A stretch of DNA of 64,000 nucleotides from Juglans regia (Eukaryota; Streptophyta; Magnoliopsida; Fagales; Juglandaceae): the NCBI RefSeq assembly GCF_001411555.2, contig NC_049911.1, positions 29,423,044 to 29,487,043 of the forward strand, in the 5' to 3' direction. Below the pieces are notes generated by a model. The model was not told the DNA's origin. It saw nothing but the letters and a program-made list of their open reading frames with translations, and made no database searches. The position numbers and the translations under genes were made by a program. This document shows, in pieces, positions 39,778-51,492 of the stretch; the stretch's first letter is position 1; each line of letters begins with the position of its first letter.

Positions 39778-39870
39778 GATGTGTTTAATTGAGAAACAAG
39801 AATAATACACACAACTTATGTCTATATGTAGGTATCACTATCTGGGAACTTCCTTGCAGCAGACATATAA
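36466..39870 (+). CDS. DRE2: Anamorsin homolog (DRE2/CIAPIN1), cytosolic Fe-S cluster assembly factor
   Basis: DRE2 carries electrons with a diflavin reductase (TAH18/ATR3) to early cytosolic Fe-S cluster assembly. Eight coding exons join in frame: 36466-36468, 37505-37652, 38205-38371, 38444-38518, 38662-38821, 38961-39094, 39622-39696 and 39832-39870, giving 266 residues. The N-terminal half is the methyltransferase-like fold ([11 protein letters not shown] near residue 90). The C-terminus has both cluster motifs: CX8CX2CXC (C188, C197, C200, C202) and the twin motif CX2C-X7-CX2C (C227, C230, C238, C241), followed by [13 protein letters not shown]. The first coding exon contributes only ATG, directly before GTGAGT. 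Using it gives 12 residues before the conserved core, the same as I recall for Arabidopsis. A second ATG at 37517 in exon 2 is the alternative start. Intron 7 holds a C run plus a long CT microsatellite. Confidence 0.95.
38026..38055. repeat. TTC microsatellite in DRE2 intron 2
   Basis: A run of about nine to ten TTC units followed by poly-T lies in the intron between exons 37505-37652 and 38205-38371. Confidence 0.85.
39720..39775. repeat. C homopolymer followed by CT microsatellite in DRE2 intron 7
   Basis: About 16 consecutive C are followed by a long CT run, 24 bases after the exon 7 donor. Such tracts are prone to length error in assembly. Confidence 0.9.
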
Positions 39871-40836
39871 AGATGACAAGGTCGACGTGGGTTCTGTTAT
39901 CATGTAGATGAGGTTCAAACAGTCAGCCTTCTGACAGCATTTCAAGTTGCTGGCAGTAGTTCAATCTTTCTTTAACTGCCCCAAAACTAGAGGAGTCTTG
40001 AGATGTTAGCTGTAGTTTTCTTTTGAAATATAGAAAGCTTAAGTTCATTAGCAATTTAGCAGACAATATCTGATATTGTTCCTCCAACAATCAACAGTTT
40101 TTGAGGTCTGTGCCATGAAGATTTTAATGAGAACAAAAGGGGGAGGAGAAAATTGTTTCTTCCCTCCCATATATACTTCTAATTTTTTTTTTTAATTATG
40201 TCAGGAACCTCTTCAAGGCATGACCATTCGGACCCACCCTTCTAATTTCTTATGTACTTAATTACTAAGGAACTTGAGATGGATGGTGCTTATATGTTAA
40301 GAAAAAAGTTCCAAGAAAAGAGAATCCATCTTTTGTGGTGTTGGACCTGTTGGGTATAAAGATAAGTATATGTAATGCATAAATAAAATGATAAAATGAT
40401 TAGATAAATTAATAAATTATGTGGGATTTATATCCTCGGAGCTTCTTTTTATATTATAGGATACAACTACCTATATAAAAGTTTATAAATATCTTCCAAA
40501 TCTCTATAAATTAGTCACAGGACCCTTGATTAATAAAATCGTACTTCATACAATTTTTGAAATTAATGTTTTCTAAAAAATATGTGCGAATTTTTTTTTT
40601 TTTTTTTACACGTGCTGAGTATGTTACCAATCTCGTTTGTATTTATCCTACTACTGGGAAACTCTCTTGAGTCGGAAACAACGTAAAGCAAAAGAAAAAG
40701 ATCTCAACGCGTAAAAGGCACACGCTCAAGCGTAGCGACCAAGAAAGAGGGTTGACGCGGATCCCTGATAGGCTGATATCCCCGCTGCTCTAAACGGTAA
40801 CATCGAAGATAGGGTTCTCTGATCAGGAGTACACGG
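39871..40836. other. DRE2 3' UTR and cyclin-T promoter
   Basis: Both neighbours are on the plus strand and are separated by under 1 kb. The first part should be DRE2 3' UTR, and the last 200 bases, less AT-rich, probably hold the transcription start of the next gene. A poly-T run lies near 40590. No other feature is seen. Confidence 0.5.
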
Positions 40837-43800
40837 ATGTTTCATTCTTCGGTTCCTTACGCCTCAGGTACTACGTTCTCCGTAATCTTTATTTTTTCTT
40901 TGTTTTCTTTCTATTTCGACTTTATGGTTCCCGGGAAATTTTACAAGAAATATTTGGGAAATTCTCGTAACCTAGGACATCTTGTAGTTGAATTTGTTAA
41001 TTCCGGGTTCCATTTTCTTTTCCATAAATGATCCTTTCCTGTGAGTTATCGGCCTCTACACAGAGATTATGGCAATACTATTTGGAGTCAAACTCAATTA
41101 AAATCGATATGGTTTTTCTTTCAGCAAGTGTTTCACGCAATTTCTTCAAGTGTATACGTCTAATTACATTATTTTCCTCTTCTCGTAACTTTTCTCTCGG
41201 CTTCTTTGTGGATCTGAAGCTTCCATCTATTTCGTGGATTATAATTTTAGAATTCTACCAGACCCATGTGAGGCCATAACACATAAGTCAAAATGAAAAC
41301 CTTATACTATGCAATACGGGGGAAAAGAAAAGATTTTGTTTTCTACTTTTAAGAGAGATCCTTTTCTTAATCAATCAAAAATAGCAATAGAACAAAGCTT
41401 TTCTTTTGATTGTGGGTGATCTTAAAGGCATTGCGTGATACTTCATTTATCCAAAAGGGGCTGCAATGGTAGGGGTCGGATTGCAGGCTGTCCTTATTCA
41501 TGCTGGACTTTAAAAATGAAGTCACTGCTTGTGATCTTCAATCTATGTTACTGCATGCTCGTATTGTGTAATCCTTCAAATATATTTTTTGATAAAATAA
41601 ATCGTCAAATATTTGAATGTTGCATTTAACAACTAGTAGTTTTATATAGAAAAATCGAATCTTTATTTTCTTAATACATTTTTATATTTAATTGATTTAT
41701 CTTATTGCTAGAATATCTAATAATGTTATTTCGTGTACATTTGCTTCGTTGATTCTCTATTCTGATGAATAGGGTGAATATGGTAGTAGGTATTTGAAAA
41801 CATCACCCCCCCCCAAAAAAAAAAAAAATAGTCGTACTAAGAGGATAAATTGTTTATCCTAGTAAGATTAGTCATTTTCATGTTTTCCAGAAAGAATCTT
41901 TCGCAATCTGTATCTGTATTGAGAATGTGGGTATCTTAATAAAATGAAGCCGTCTGGGCATGTGGATCTTCAGGGGAAAGCCATAAAAATTAGGGGATGC
42001 CGCTGAATCTTATTGGCGAAATAGTTGTTGAAAAGAATGTTGGTAATCCTTTGGATGCTGGATGTAGATGGCTGAATTTGTTCAACTTTATCTATTATAA
42101 AGAACAGGCATTTTTTTAAAGTTCCTTGAAATCTTATTCCCCAGCTGATTGTCCTTCATTTAATTGAATCAGTTTTTTACCTTGGCCTTTACTCAGCGAA
42201 TGATTAATTTCTAAGTGAAAGCTGCTACATACTATTTGTCAAAAACAAACCAAGAAACCCTGGCTCAGTTATCAGATTTGAAATTTGTTGGATCATCTTT
42301 CATTGATAGTTCTTATCAGCAGGGGATTTCTAGAGCTGCAGGAAGCATGTGCTTGCCAGAAGAGCCTCATTGCGATATACGTAAGTGGTATTTCAGTAGA
42401 AAAGAAATTGAAGACCATTCCCCCTCCAGGAAGGATGGAATTGATTTGGAGTATGAGTCGCATTTGCGGGAGTCATACTGCAAATTTATTCAAAGGCTTG
42501 GCGAGAAGCTTAAAGTGTAAGTTTAAGTTTTAGTTCATAACATTTAGCTTTGAGATCTACTAGTGCCAGAAATGTGAGGTTTCTGTTACCATAAGATTTA
42601 ATTGCCTGTCATGAATTTTGGTATTTCACCTGGCATGTTGTTTGACGATGATGGTCTGCTTCTGCTTTTCAGGCCTCAGGTGAAAATAGCAAGTGGAATG
42701 TTGTTGTGCCACCGGTTTTATATGCATCAATCTCATGCTAAGAATGATTGGCAGGTAGATATTATTCTATGCTAAGAAGTTAGTTTATGTTCTTGAAATG
42801 GATACTGTTTGACTATGTGAAATATATATGAGCATACCATTTAAATGCTCCATTGACCAGTTTGCACGTCACACCCTTCCCTTAATTTATAAATATTAGA
42901 TGCCTGCAACTGAATCTGTAAGTGGCACAAGGGAGGATGGATGAGAAAAGTGTTCTAAATAATTTTTATGGTGCATAAACTATTACAATTTTTTCAATAG
43001 CAGACAAGCTATATATCATGTTGAAAATTGTCCTATTGAGGCATCTTTGCTGTTTTGTTATCCTCAATATTGTAATTCTGTACACTTAAAAGAATCAAAG
43101 GATATCAAATGTTCACTTGAAATAGAACCCTTTATTAGGATATCAAGTGTTCTAATTGACCTTTTTTCTCAGTGAAAGCCAGTTTTTCTTGACATGCGGA
43201 AGGTGGAAGCTTGAAAGAATATGCTCAATTATTGATTATATTTATTAGGCTGGTTATGCTTCTTCACATTCCAATGTTGGTGCCCCATTTTACAGACAAT
43301 TGCTACTGCAAGCACATTTCTTGCTTGCAAAATAGGGGACACACCACGCTTCCTGAAGGATGTTGTTCTTCTGTCTTATGAGATGGTGTACGAATGGGAT
43401 TCTTTAGCCCCGCAAAGAATAAGAAAAGAACGTGTAAGATGAGATTCCCATGCTTCCTTGTGACTATATTTGACATGATCACTGTTCCTTATTTACCACC
43501 AATACATGCATGCAGAAACTATATGATAAACAGAGGGAACTAATCTTAATCGGGGAGAGGCTTTTGTTGTCAACAATTGCTTTTGATCTTGATATTCAAC
43601 TTCCATACCAGCCTCTTGTTACCGGTCTGAAGAAATTGGATCTCTCTAACCTTGCTAAAGTAGCATGGAATTTTGTGAATGACTCGTAAGACTTTGTTCT
43701 GGTCGGTTTTTTTTTTGGTGGTATTGAATAGATGTTAATGTTGATATTTTTGGTTATTAAAAAGCCTCCTGTAAATGGGACATGTAGGCTTCGGACAACG

Positions 43801-44900
43801 TTGTGTTTGCAGTACAAGCCTCATTATATTGCGGCTGGTTCCATCTTTCTTGCTGCCACTGCTTTAGAAAGTATGGAACTGCTTACGAAGAAGGAAATTT
43901 TTTGGGGGCTGGAGTTTGAAATTTCACAGAAACAGTTAAAAGGTTAGTTATGGAAAATTTCCTTACAATTTCCATGTCATGAATTATGACTTGTGCAGAT
44001 TGAAGTTAGCTTCATGTTTGTCTTTCTACCATGTAATTTGGACGGAAGGATATATATCGAATAAAAACTTCACGATTGTAAATTGGAAACTTGGTTGTTG
44101 CCTGGGTGTGTATGTGAATCCCCTTTATTCTGTTTTGTTTTGTATTTTCAAAAGCATGGATGGTAGGATTTATGCGTCATCTCTTCATCTCATAAAATGG
44201 TTGCTTGGTTTCAGTTGGATTGCCGTATCTGTGTGTTCAACCTCTCCATACCTGGTTTTATTGACAGTTAGATTCATGCTGTCTTTTTATATGAAGCCTT
44301 TTTTGAACTTGATGAGCTTTTTCAGAGGTCATCCAGCATATGATGCTCACGATGAAGCAAAACAGAAAACAAGTGCCGCCAGCCACACATGGGAGGATCA
44401 CTCAATCTGTAGTTCCAGTTCAAAAGGCAATGGTTAATAGCCAGAACCCTGGTGGAGGCTCAGCTGCTGATTGCTCTTCTAGCTGTAGAACCCTGGTCAA
44501 GGCTGGAGGTGTAAGGTCTAATAAAAGCCAGAATCTGGAAAGAGGTGACCGCCTTCTTTCTGTTAAAGAAGCATTAACATCTAAGCCAAGTGATAGTGGC
44601 CGTGACGGTGGTACTGTTGCGGATCACGGTCAGGTCAAGCCAAAAACAGTAGAATCTGATCAGAGGTCAAGCTACCAGATTTTCCCCAATCAAAACAACC
44701 ACATTAAGATCGACGCTAACCGGATCAGAGAGGCATTGAAACGGAAGAGACGCGACACTGCTGCGGATATGAAGTTTGTGGAAGCCACAAATTCTGAGAT
44801 GGATAGTGAGGCGTGGATAGAGAGAGAGCTGGAAAATGGAATAGAGCTAGAATATTCCTCTTTAGCGAAGAAACAGAGAAAAGAGGTGGTGAGCTTTTGA
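40837..44900 (+). CDS. Cyclin-T-like protein (CYCT1;3-like)
   Basis: T-type cyclins partner CDK9/CDKC kinases (P-TEFb) that phosphorylate RNA polymerase II. Best model: 40837-40867, 42216-42516, 42673-42754, 43296-43433, 43516-43685, 43788-43942 and 44326-44900, giving 483 residues with frames preserved at each junction. The cyclin core is clear from [10 protein letters not shown] (67-76) through [113 protein letters not shown] and [13 protein letters not shown]. The C-terminal 190 residues are low-complexity and basic near KRKRRD. The core is divergent compared with the main cyclin T1 group, for example IGDTPRFLK where VEETPRPLK is usual. The first exon is the weakest part: the 42216 exon opens in frame right after a stop and an AG. 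The alternative start is the ATG at 42347, giving 429 residues. Confidence 0.88.
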
Positions 44901-46780
44901 ACTTGAATTGAAGTTTCCTGCCACTACTACCATCTTGCTCAGTGTTTTTTTTATGTGCGAGTGTCTTCGGTGGATCAGAAAGGGACGTTGACAAATTTTG
45001 TATATCAGTTCATTAATTTTTTTGTTCTGAATTATGAGCATAATACGCTGTAGTTATACATTACAGCCTGCCACTTGTATATCAGAATCAGAAAAACACT
45101 ACATGAATTGTAACCAACTTACAATTCATTCATTTGTAGAGGACAGTGGCTATTCTATTTGGGCTAAAATTAGCCCTTTTCCTTGCCAACAAGAATTCTG
45201 GCTTCGATTTCAATTTAATTCTACGGATAAAATTAATCTTATTTAGAGGTCGTTCTTTACCATCTTTTCTGAAGTTACAGATACAGTGAATAATGATCAA
45301 TGTGCAAATTCATTCAAGTATCAAACATTAACTGAAATCTATTTCCACTACTCTCGTCTTATATTGAACATTTATATATAAAAAGTGGTTATCAGATGGC
45401 AAATTTTATTTAAACGGTTTTTGTTGTTTTCCGTTAAAGTTAATGCCATTCGTTCTGTGAATGTAACGAGCCTAAACCAAATATTTAAGTCCATTAAATC
45501 TTTTATCTGTTATCAATTCTTGCCGATATATCTGCATGCATATGCATTCTGTCATTCATTGTATTTACTCTATTAGACATTAATATCATCTAATTAATGT
45601 TACAATTCTCCAATTGACAATTACATATTAAAAAAACATACAAATGAATAAAATTTAAAAAATAACTCACACAAACACATCAAGTACACCTTTACAGCAG
45701 AAGAAATCCCCTCTATTTCTCCTTGAGTTTGTATTCATCTTTGTGCTGTTGGAAGCTACTAGGGGTTTACTCATTAATCAGCATTTTTTAGTTCTTCAAA
45801 TATATGGTTTATGTTTATCTTCTCTTCTAAATCCCAAGATAAAAATTCTCCTCTATTTTGGTTTCAGATTATATTGATCTTTTTGCTGTTTGGAGTTATT
45901 TCAAATTTTTTTGGATTTAAGGTAATCATCCATATCTTTATTAATCTGTTTTATGTTAACTATTAGAGAAAAAAAAATCCTGCTTTACCTTCAAGATCTG
46001 CATATTTCATACTAGTCTTCTATCAATAAGTTACTAAAGATTAATAAAGAAATCTAAGTAAATATCTAGTGCATATAACTAACATTTCATAATTTTGAAA
46101 GGAAGAATTTGAAACCCATAATCTTTTTTAGTTTAAAATATCCTAAACTACCATATGCTTATTATGTTATGTTCTTTATGCTATTGTAAACTTCTTTTTT
46201 TAGGTATAGGGAGCTTTTGAGTTGAATTGGTATAAAATTATACACAATTAAACCATAAATGAATAAATCAAGGCATGAAATCACATCAAAACAAAGAAAC
46301 ACAATACTTAATAAAACATATACTTACAAAGTTGAAAGAAAGAGATGCTAAGCTCCGAAGCCCCCCACCCAAAACTTGAAGAGTAAAATAGATGAAAAAT
46401 AATGTAAGAGAAGAGAAGAGAAGGCTCGGATTTGCAACAAAACAGTAACAAGATCATAGAGATTAAAATGCAAGCTATTACCAGACGAAAAAGGAGGAGG
46501 AGAGTTGCAGTACAACAATATTTGTAGATGAAGAAAGATGAAACCGAAAAATCTTCTCAGAGCACAGGTAGAGGGAAAAAGAAATGGAAATGTAAGGGCA
46601 TTTTTCACAAGCTTGAACCCGAAATACTAAGGGAACGATGAAAAGAGAGTGGCGAGCATGGAGGCTCAGCTATGCTCACGGGTTGGGGCCAAAAAATAGA
46701 GCATGGGATGGGGGAGAAATGGAGGTGAGGGCAAATGGTGGTTCTCACCTTGGAGTGCGGGGCACTAAGGAGAAATGGTG
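44901..46780. other. Intergenic DNA after the cyclin-T gene
   Basis: The cyclin-T 3' UTR is followed by AT-rich sequence with no family match. Open frames here are short and unsupported. Confidence 0.5.
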
Positions 46781-46788
46781 GGGAGAGG

Positions 46789-46790
<2 letters not shown>

Positions 46791-46857
<67 letters not shown>
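46791..46857. repeat. Long GA microsatellite
   Basis: A nearly perfect (GA)n run of about 33 units, the longest dinucleotide tract in the window. Confidence 0.95.
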
Positions 46858-46860
<3 letters not shown>

Positions 46861-46969
46861 GTTCACAGATAAAGCTTGCAATGGAGAAAAAACATAGGAA
46901 AACCGAGAAGAGGAAGAAGAAGGAAGGCATCGGCCCGCAGAAGAAGAAGAAGAAAACCCTAAAGACTGG

Positions 46970-47293
46970 CCAAAACGACGCTGTTTGAGGAAGAGAGGGC
47001 TGGGCTGAAAACAAGCCCATGTGTTGGGCTTCACAAAGCCAAATGGGCTGGGCCCAAAACAGAGAAAATTCACTAAAAACAAGCCCTATCCAAAAAATAT
47101 AGGTCCAATAAAATAAAAAGACACAAAAAAAGCAAAATGGCACCGTTTGAGGACGAGAGGGTTGAGCTGAAAACAAGCCCACGGGTTGGGCTTCACAAAA
47201 CCAAACGGATTGCGCCCAAAACAGAGAAAATCCATTAAAAACAAGCCCTATCTGAAAAATATAGGCCTAATAAAATAAAAAGACACAAAAAAA
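46970..47293. repeat. Tandem duplication with a 162-bp period
   Basis: Two copies share CGTTTGAGG/TGTTTGAGG (46981 and 47143), GCTGAAAACAAGCCCA, GGGCTTCACAAA, CCCAAAACAGAGAAAAT and AATAAAATAAAAAGACACA. They are about 90 percent alike by eye. An AAAACGACGCTGTTTGAGG-type box opens the first copy, a motif I associate with plant LTR/TRIM-like repeats, but no element borders were found. The overlapping minus-strand open frame merely reflects the duplication. Confidence 0.85.
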
Positions 47294-48049
47294 TAGAAAA
47301 AAAGCAAATAAAAATACTACAACTAAAAATTAATAAAATAAAACAATAAAGCCCAACAATGAAATAAATTAAAATAGAGAGCAATTTAAATACTAAACAA
47401 TAATTAATATCAAGAAAGCATGTCAAAATAAATTTCACAACTTAATTATCACAAAATAATACAACGAAAATCACGTTAAATTTAAAACATATATATATAT
47501 ATATCTGCCTATATCTTAAAAGCGCCTATAACATCTACAGTAATGAATAGTATAAATCATGCGTCTACCGATTTCGTCTTCATCTCTGGTTGGCAACATC
47601 TGATTACCCACCCAGCAATCCTTCTTCCTCTGATTAGTCACCGACTTCAGTCACAATTTTACTTCTTCGTTGAGTCCCAACATCTGATTAGCAATATTGT
47701 GTGGCGGTTGGAAATATCTAAGCTATCGATAGAAGGGATGGAATGTATATACATCTCGCGGTTTTCAAGCATTTGCAGACTTTTCAAACTCAGGTGGAAG
47801 AAGAAAAAAAATTTACAGTGCTGTTTGAGGATTCTTCTCGCCATTGGTATGCAAAATTATTCTATTTCTACTTCTTCATCTTTCTGTATTTTTCCAGTGC
47901 TGTTTGTTTTTCTTTTTCTCGCATATTTCTCGCATATTCTTCTCGGCAATTCTTGTTGTTTTTCTTCTTCATTTCCCTTCTTCCCTGTATAATTTCTTCT
48001 TCGATTTAGAATTATTTTCGCATCTCTGTTTTCTGTTTTCTCTGTTCTT

Positions 48050-48460
48050 CATTTGCTTTGGTTTGAAGAGAGCGAGAGAGAGAGTAGCCGTATGTGTGCG
48101 AATCGTAGTGTGCGATGGAGAGAGAAACGGAAGTTCGTGGTGGCTGGGTCTGGTGGAGGTTGTCGCCGGTGTGAAGTGGTGGAGGTGAGGTGGCCTGGGT
48201 GGCCGCGTACGGCGGCCAACGATGACAGAAATGGGAGAAACCCATTTCGGATGGGTTTCCGCGGGGGAGAGACGGCTGCGCGTGAAGGACATCCGTCGTT
48301 GCTGCGTTGGTCGTCGGCGTGAGGGGGACTTGCCGGTGGTGGCGGTGAGGCTGGCCGACGTACGGCGGCGCTGGGCTGGGTTGAAACACATCGGTCCGTT
48401 GGATGAATCGGGGCACCAGAGGATAAAATCCGGATGACTCGGGGCACCAGAGGAGAAAAT
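48050..48460. other. GC-rich island inside the Helitron candidate
   Basis: This block is markedly G-rich on the plus strand, unlike its surroundings. It contains overlapping open frames in several frames and strands, none resembling a known family. A direct repeat CGGGGCACCAGAGGA(T/G)AAAATCCG occurs twice near 48409-48462. It may be captured gene or promoter DNA, but the source is not recognisable. Confidence 0.5.
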
Positions 48461-48490
48461 CCGTGTGGAAAAGAAAAAAAAAAAAAAAGG

Positions 48491-48731
48491 TATAAAATCA
48501 CTAAAAAAATTTAATACTGTGTAAAAAAAATTCTTATTTTAATTAATAATAGTAAATTCCTATTTTTTGAAAGACCTAATATCAAATTATTAGGTCTTTT
48601 GAAAGAAAAAAAAAATGTATAAAATCACTAAAAAAATTTAATACTGTGTAAAAAAAATTCTTATTTTAATTAATAATAGTAAATTCCTATTTTTTGAAAG
48701 ACCTAATATCAAATTATTAGGTCTTTTGAAA
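48491..48731. repeat. Identical tandem duplication with a 127-bp period, each with a hairpin
   Basis: Segments 48491-48604 and 48618-48731 look identical over 114 bases and are separated by an A-rich spacer. Each contains an 11-bp perfect stem AAAGACCTAAT/ATTAGGTCTTT. The identity points to a recent duplication or an assembly duplication. Confidence 0.9.
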
Positions 48732-49069
48732 AATATGTTGAACACTATATAGTGTATAAAACTGTCTAAATATTATATATATTTCTAATAGGAACTTTAA
48801 ATTATTAACATAACTTGATGAAAGGTAGTAAAATCAAAAGACTCTTCAGTTAGTTAATGCCTTGTCAATGTACAATACACTCTTCAGTTAATGATATTAT
48901 TAGAATTGTTTGGTCCAAACTCAAAATACAAAATACCCTGTCAGGTTTACACCCACACTTTATGTATACTGGATTCAAGATAAAGAGCAGGCATTAACTA
49001 ACTGAAGAGCCTAATGAGGCTGCATGCCCTATCACTATTTTTTTAAAAAAAAAACGAATGTTGTTTTAT

Positions 49070-49179
49070 TGATCAATTCCTTTAAATCAAGGAAATAAGA
49101 CATGAAGGCCTGGGCAACAACATTAATCTCTCTTCTAACATGGTGCACATGAGACCACTTGAAGCTTAATTCTTGACAT

Positions 49180-49180
<1 letters not shown>
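49070..49180 (-). pseudogene. Fragment of a LINE-type RNase H-like domain
   Basis: The minus strand reads SFKWSHVHHVRREINVVAQ, followed by AFMSYFLDL, resembling the end of the RVT_3 RNase H-like domain of plant LINEs, where VRRE-N-VAH-LA is typical. It is about 35 residues, with no other part of the domain, and lies inside the Helitron candidate. A TA tract follows at about 49182-49211. Confidence 0.5.
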
Positions 49181-49216
<36 letters not shown>

Positions 49217-49724
49217 GATACCCTATAAACTTTAGGACCATGTCAAGTGCCTAACACGTGACAATTAGGAGGTCATGTTTAGGATAGATACTCGCCCTAT
49301 ATGGGCAGATTTGATCATGCATGGGTAGGTAACAATTACACCAAATACCGCTGGCTACACTTCAGAGTAATGGCCCATGGCCATGGCTGGAAAATTCGAC
49401 TGTTACTGCCCCATGGATCCAACTGAGCCCAAACGCTAGGCCTCAAAACTAATTTATGCATTTGCAATGGAGCTGGCCCACACACCCCATCATTGAAACA
49501 GAAAGTAGTCTCAGTTTTTTAACTCTATACTACGACGTACGTACACCATTGGAAGTAGTTAATGGTGTCTATGTGTTGGCCATCAACTTGATTGTCTGTA
49601 AACTATCTCTCAATCTATTTTGGTTTGTAAATATTTATCACATGAAAAAATCCATATATATATATATATATATATATTTCTTTCAACCGGGCAAACGTGC
49701 CTCGCACGTTGGCACCACCGCTAG

Positions 49725-50347
49725 TATATATATATACACACACACACACTGACCCCTTCATTTTAGAACGCAATTAACTGATGATTCTCACCTTAATAAC
49801 AATATCATCAATGGTACAACATATATATTCACTCATGATGAATTGACGCATATGCATGCAATATTGTCCCAAGACTCCCAACGGCTCATATGTTAACGTC
49901 AGGCAATTAATTGAAAATCCCTTCATCTCTCTCTTTTTTTAAGAAAAATTTAAAAAAATTATATATTGTGTGATTATTTCGAGCTTTAAAATTGATTACT
50001 GGAAGCCAAGCTGCCAAGTGATATGGACAGGCAATGGTATCAAAGTCTATTTCAATCATAATTGTGACACTTGAGTCGTGCCATGCCACCTACAATGGAC
50101 AAGCTCAATGAGGACGTCGAGAATAAGGGAGGTAGATTGTGATACCTCATATGATAAAGATAAGTGTAGGTGATGTATGAGATATCACATTACTTAGAAA
50201 TGAGAAGTTTTTTCTCTTTATAAGATTTCAATGATGTTCCAATTGTATCATTGACTAGTCATTTTAGAATATAGACTATGTGATTTGAGACTTTTATTGG
50301 GACGTTATTATCATAGGTCAGCCTAGAAAACTGATATATGTGCCAAC
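49725..50347. other. Intergenic DNA between two transposons
   Basis: TA and CA tracts lie at the left edge. No gene or element was recognised; the last eight bases are the target duplication of the next element. Confidence 0.5.
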
Positions 50348-51056
50348 TAGGGGTGTAAATTTAAACGAAAAAATCGATCTGGACCGGACCGAACCGGACC
50401 GGTTGGTCCGGTTTTGAACCGGTCCAGTCTAGAACCAGTTCCTATATTATGAAAACCGGCCGGATCTATTTCGTAGTTTCTAGAACCGGACCGAACCGAA
50501 CCGGACCGGTTGGAAAAAAATATATATAAAAATTAATTTTATATATTATACACAATATTTATATATATAAGTTTTATGTATAATATATAATTATATATTA
50601 AATTTTTATATATAATATATATAATTATATATCATATATGAAATAATTTCATTTATAATTTATAAATTATAACATAAAATGTTAATATTAAATATGAACA
50701 TTTGTAATTTGTTTGATCATTTGTTATTAATATAATTATATATAAGATAATGTTATTATAATTTATAAAATAAAAGTTTAATCTTAAAGATAAAAATTTA
50801 ATTGATCATATGTTTTGAACATAATATATATATATATTAAATTATTAATAACATTTTATCATAAGATATAACACTTTATTATATATTTTTTACATTTTAA
50901 AAAAATGGGAAAACCGGACTGGACCGGAAACCGGAGGTACCGATTTAGGTGGGTAACCGAGACGTAATTGATTTTGAAAAATACAAAACCAGTACATACC
51001 AGTTCAGTCTTAAATTTTATCCAAAACCAGACCGGACCGAACCGGTTACACCCCTA
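50348..51056. mobile_element. hAT-like non-autonomous element (709 bp)
   Basis: The terminal inverted repeat TAGGGGTGTAA/TTACACCCCTA is flanked by a perfect 8-bp duplication GTGCCAAC (50340-50347 and 51057-51064), the hallmark of hAT elements. Just inside each end are repeated ACCGG-type boxes (GGACCGGACCGAACCGGACC and relatives). The middle is TA-rich and non-coding. Confidence 0.9.
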
Positions 51057-51064
51057 GTGCCAAC

Positions 51065-51444
51065 TCAATCGCGCACAACTGGCCGTCCAGCTGTACCGGC
51101 CTCTTACTTATTTCGGATCAACAATTCAATTCATGATCCACCTGATCACTAATCCGTTTTTGTAATACGTAGGCGCGTACGTATTCCCAAGGAAAAAAAA
51201 ATATTAAAGATTGTGAATTTGTGACAATAATATTTTGAATCGAGTTATGCTTTCAACATTTTACTCTTATTTGAGTCCGTTAATGATACGATAGTAATTA
51301 TATATATATGTTATTTACAATTGTACGAAAGTACTGAGACGAAACTATAATCTCTAATTTAGTAAAGCAAAATAAGATTTGCTAGAGTTATAAGTTAATT
51401 CATCAATCATGCATGGCACACAAAAGTAACTCATGAAGCTTAAG

Positions 51445-51492
<48 letters not shown>

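Larger units (their letters stand above)
47504..49724. mobile_element. Probable non-autonomous Helitron (2.2 kb)
   Basis: The right end has the Helitron signature: a perfect 7-bp stem AACGTGC/GCACGTT with loop CTC (49694-49710), ten bases, then CTAG (49721-49724) followed by host T. The left end candidate is TCTGCCTATATCTTAAAAGC, starting with TC and preceded by host A, as expected for insertion between A and T. There are no terminal inverted repeats. The interior carries a GC-rich island (about 48050-48460), a 127-bp tandem duplication and a short minus-strand LINE RNase H-like fragment. There is no Rep/helicase. The right end is better supported than the left. Confidence 0.6.

Noticed and set aside
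46638..47182. Open frames on both strands around the GA tract
   Set aside because: They are generated by the microsatellite and the 162-bp duplication and contain Glu/Arg or Leu/Ser runs only.
48049..48501. Minus-strand open frame of 150 codons, possible novel protein
   Set aside because: Several overlapping open frames exist in the same GC-rich block, as expected from composition. No family match and no conserved start.
50348..51056. TA-rich core between CCGG boxes considered as a satellite or centromeric repeat
   Set aside because: Clean inverted ends and an 8-bp target duplication show a single transposon insertion.
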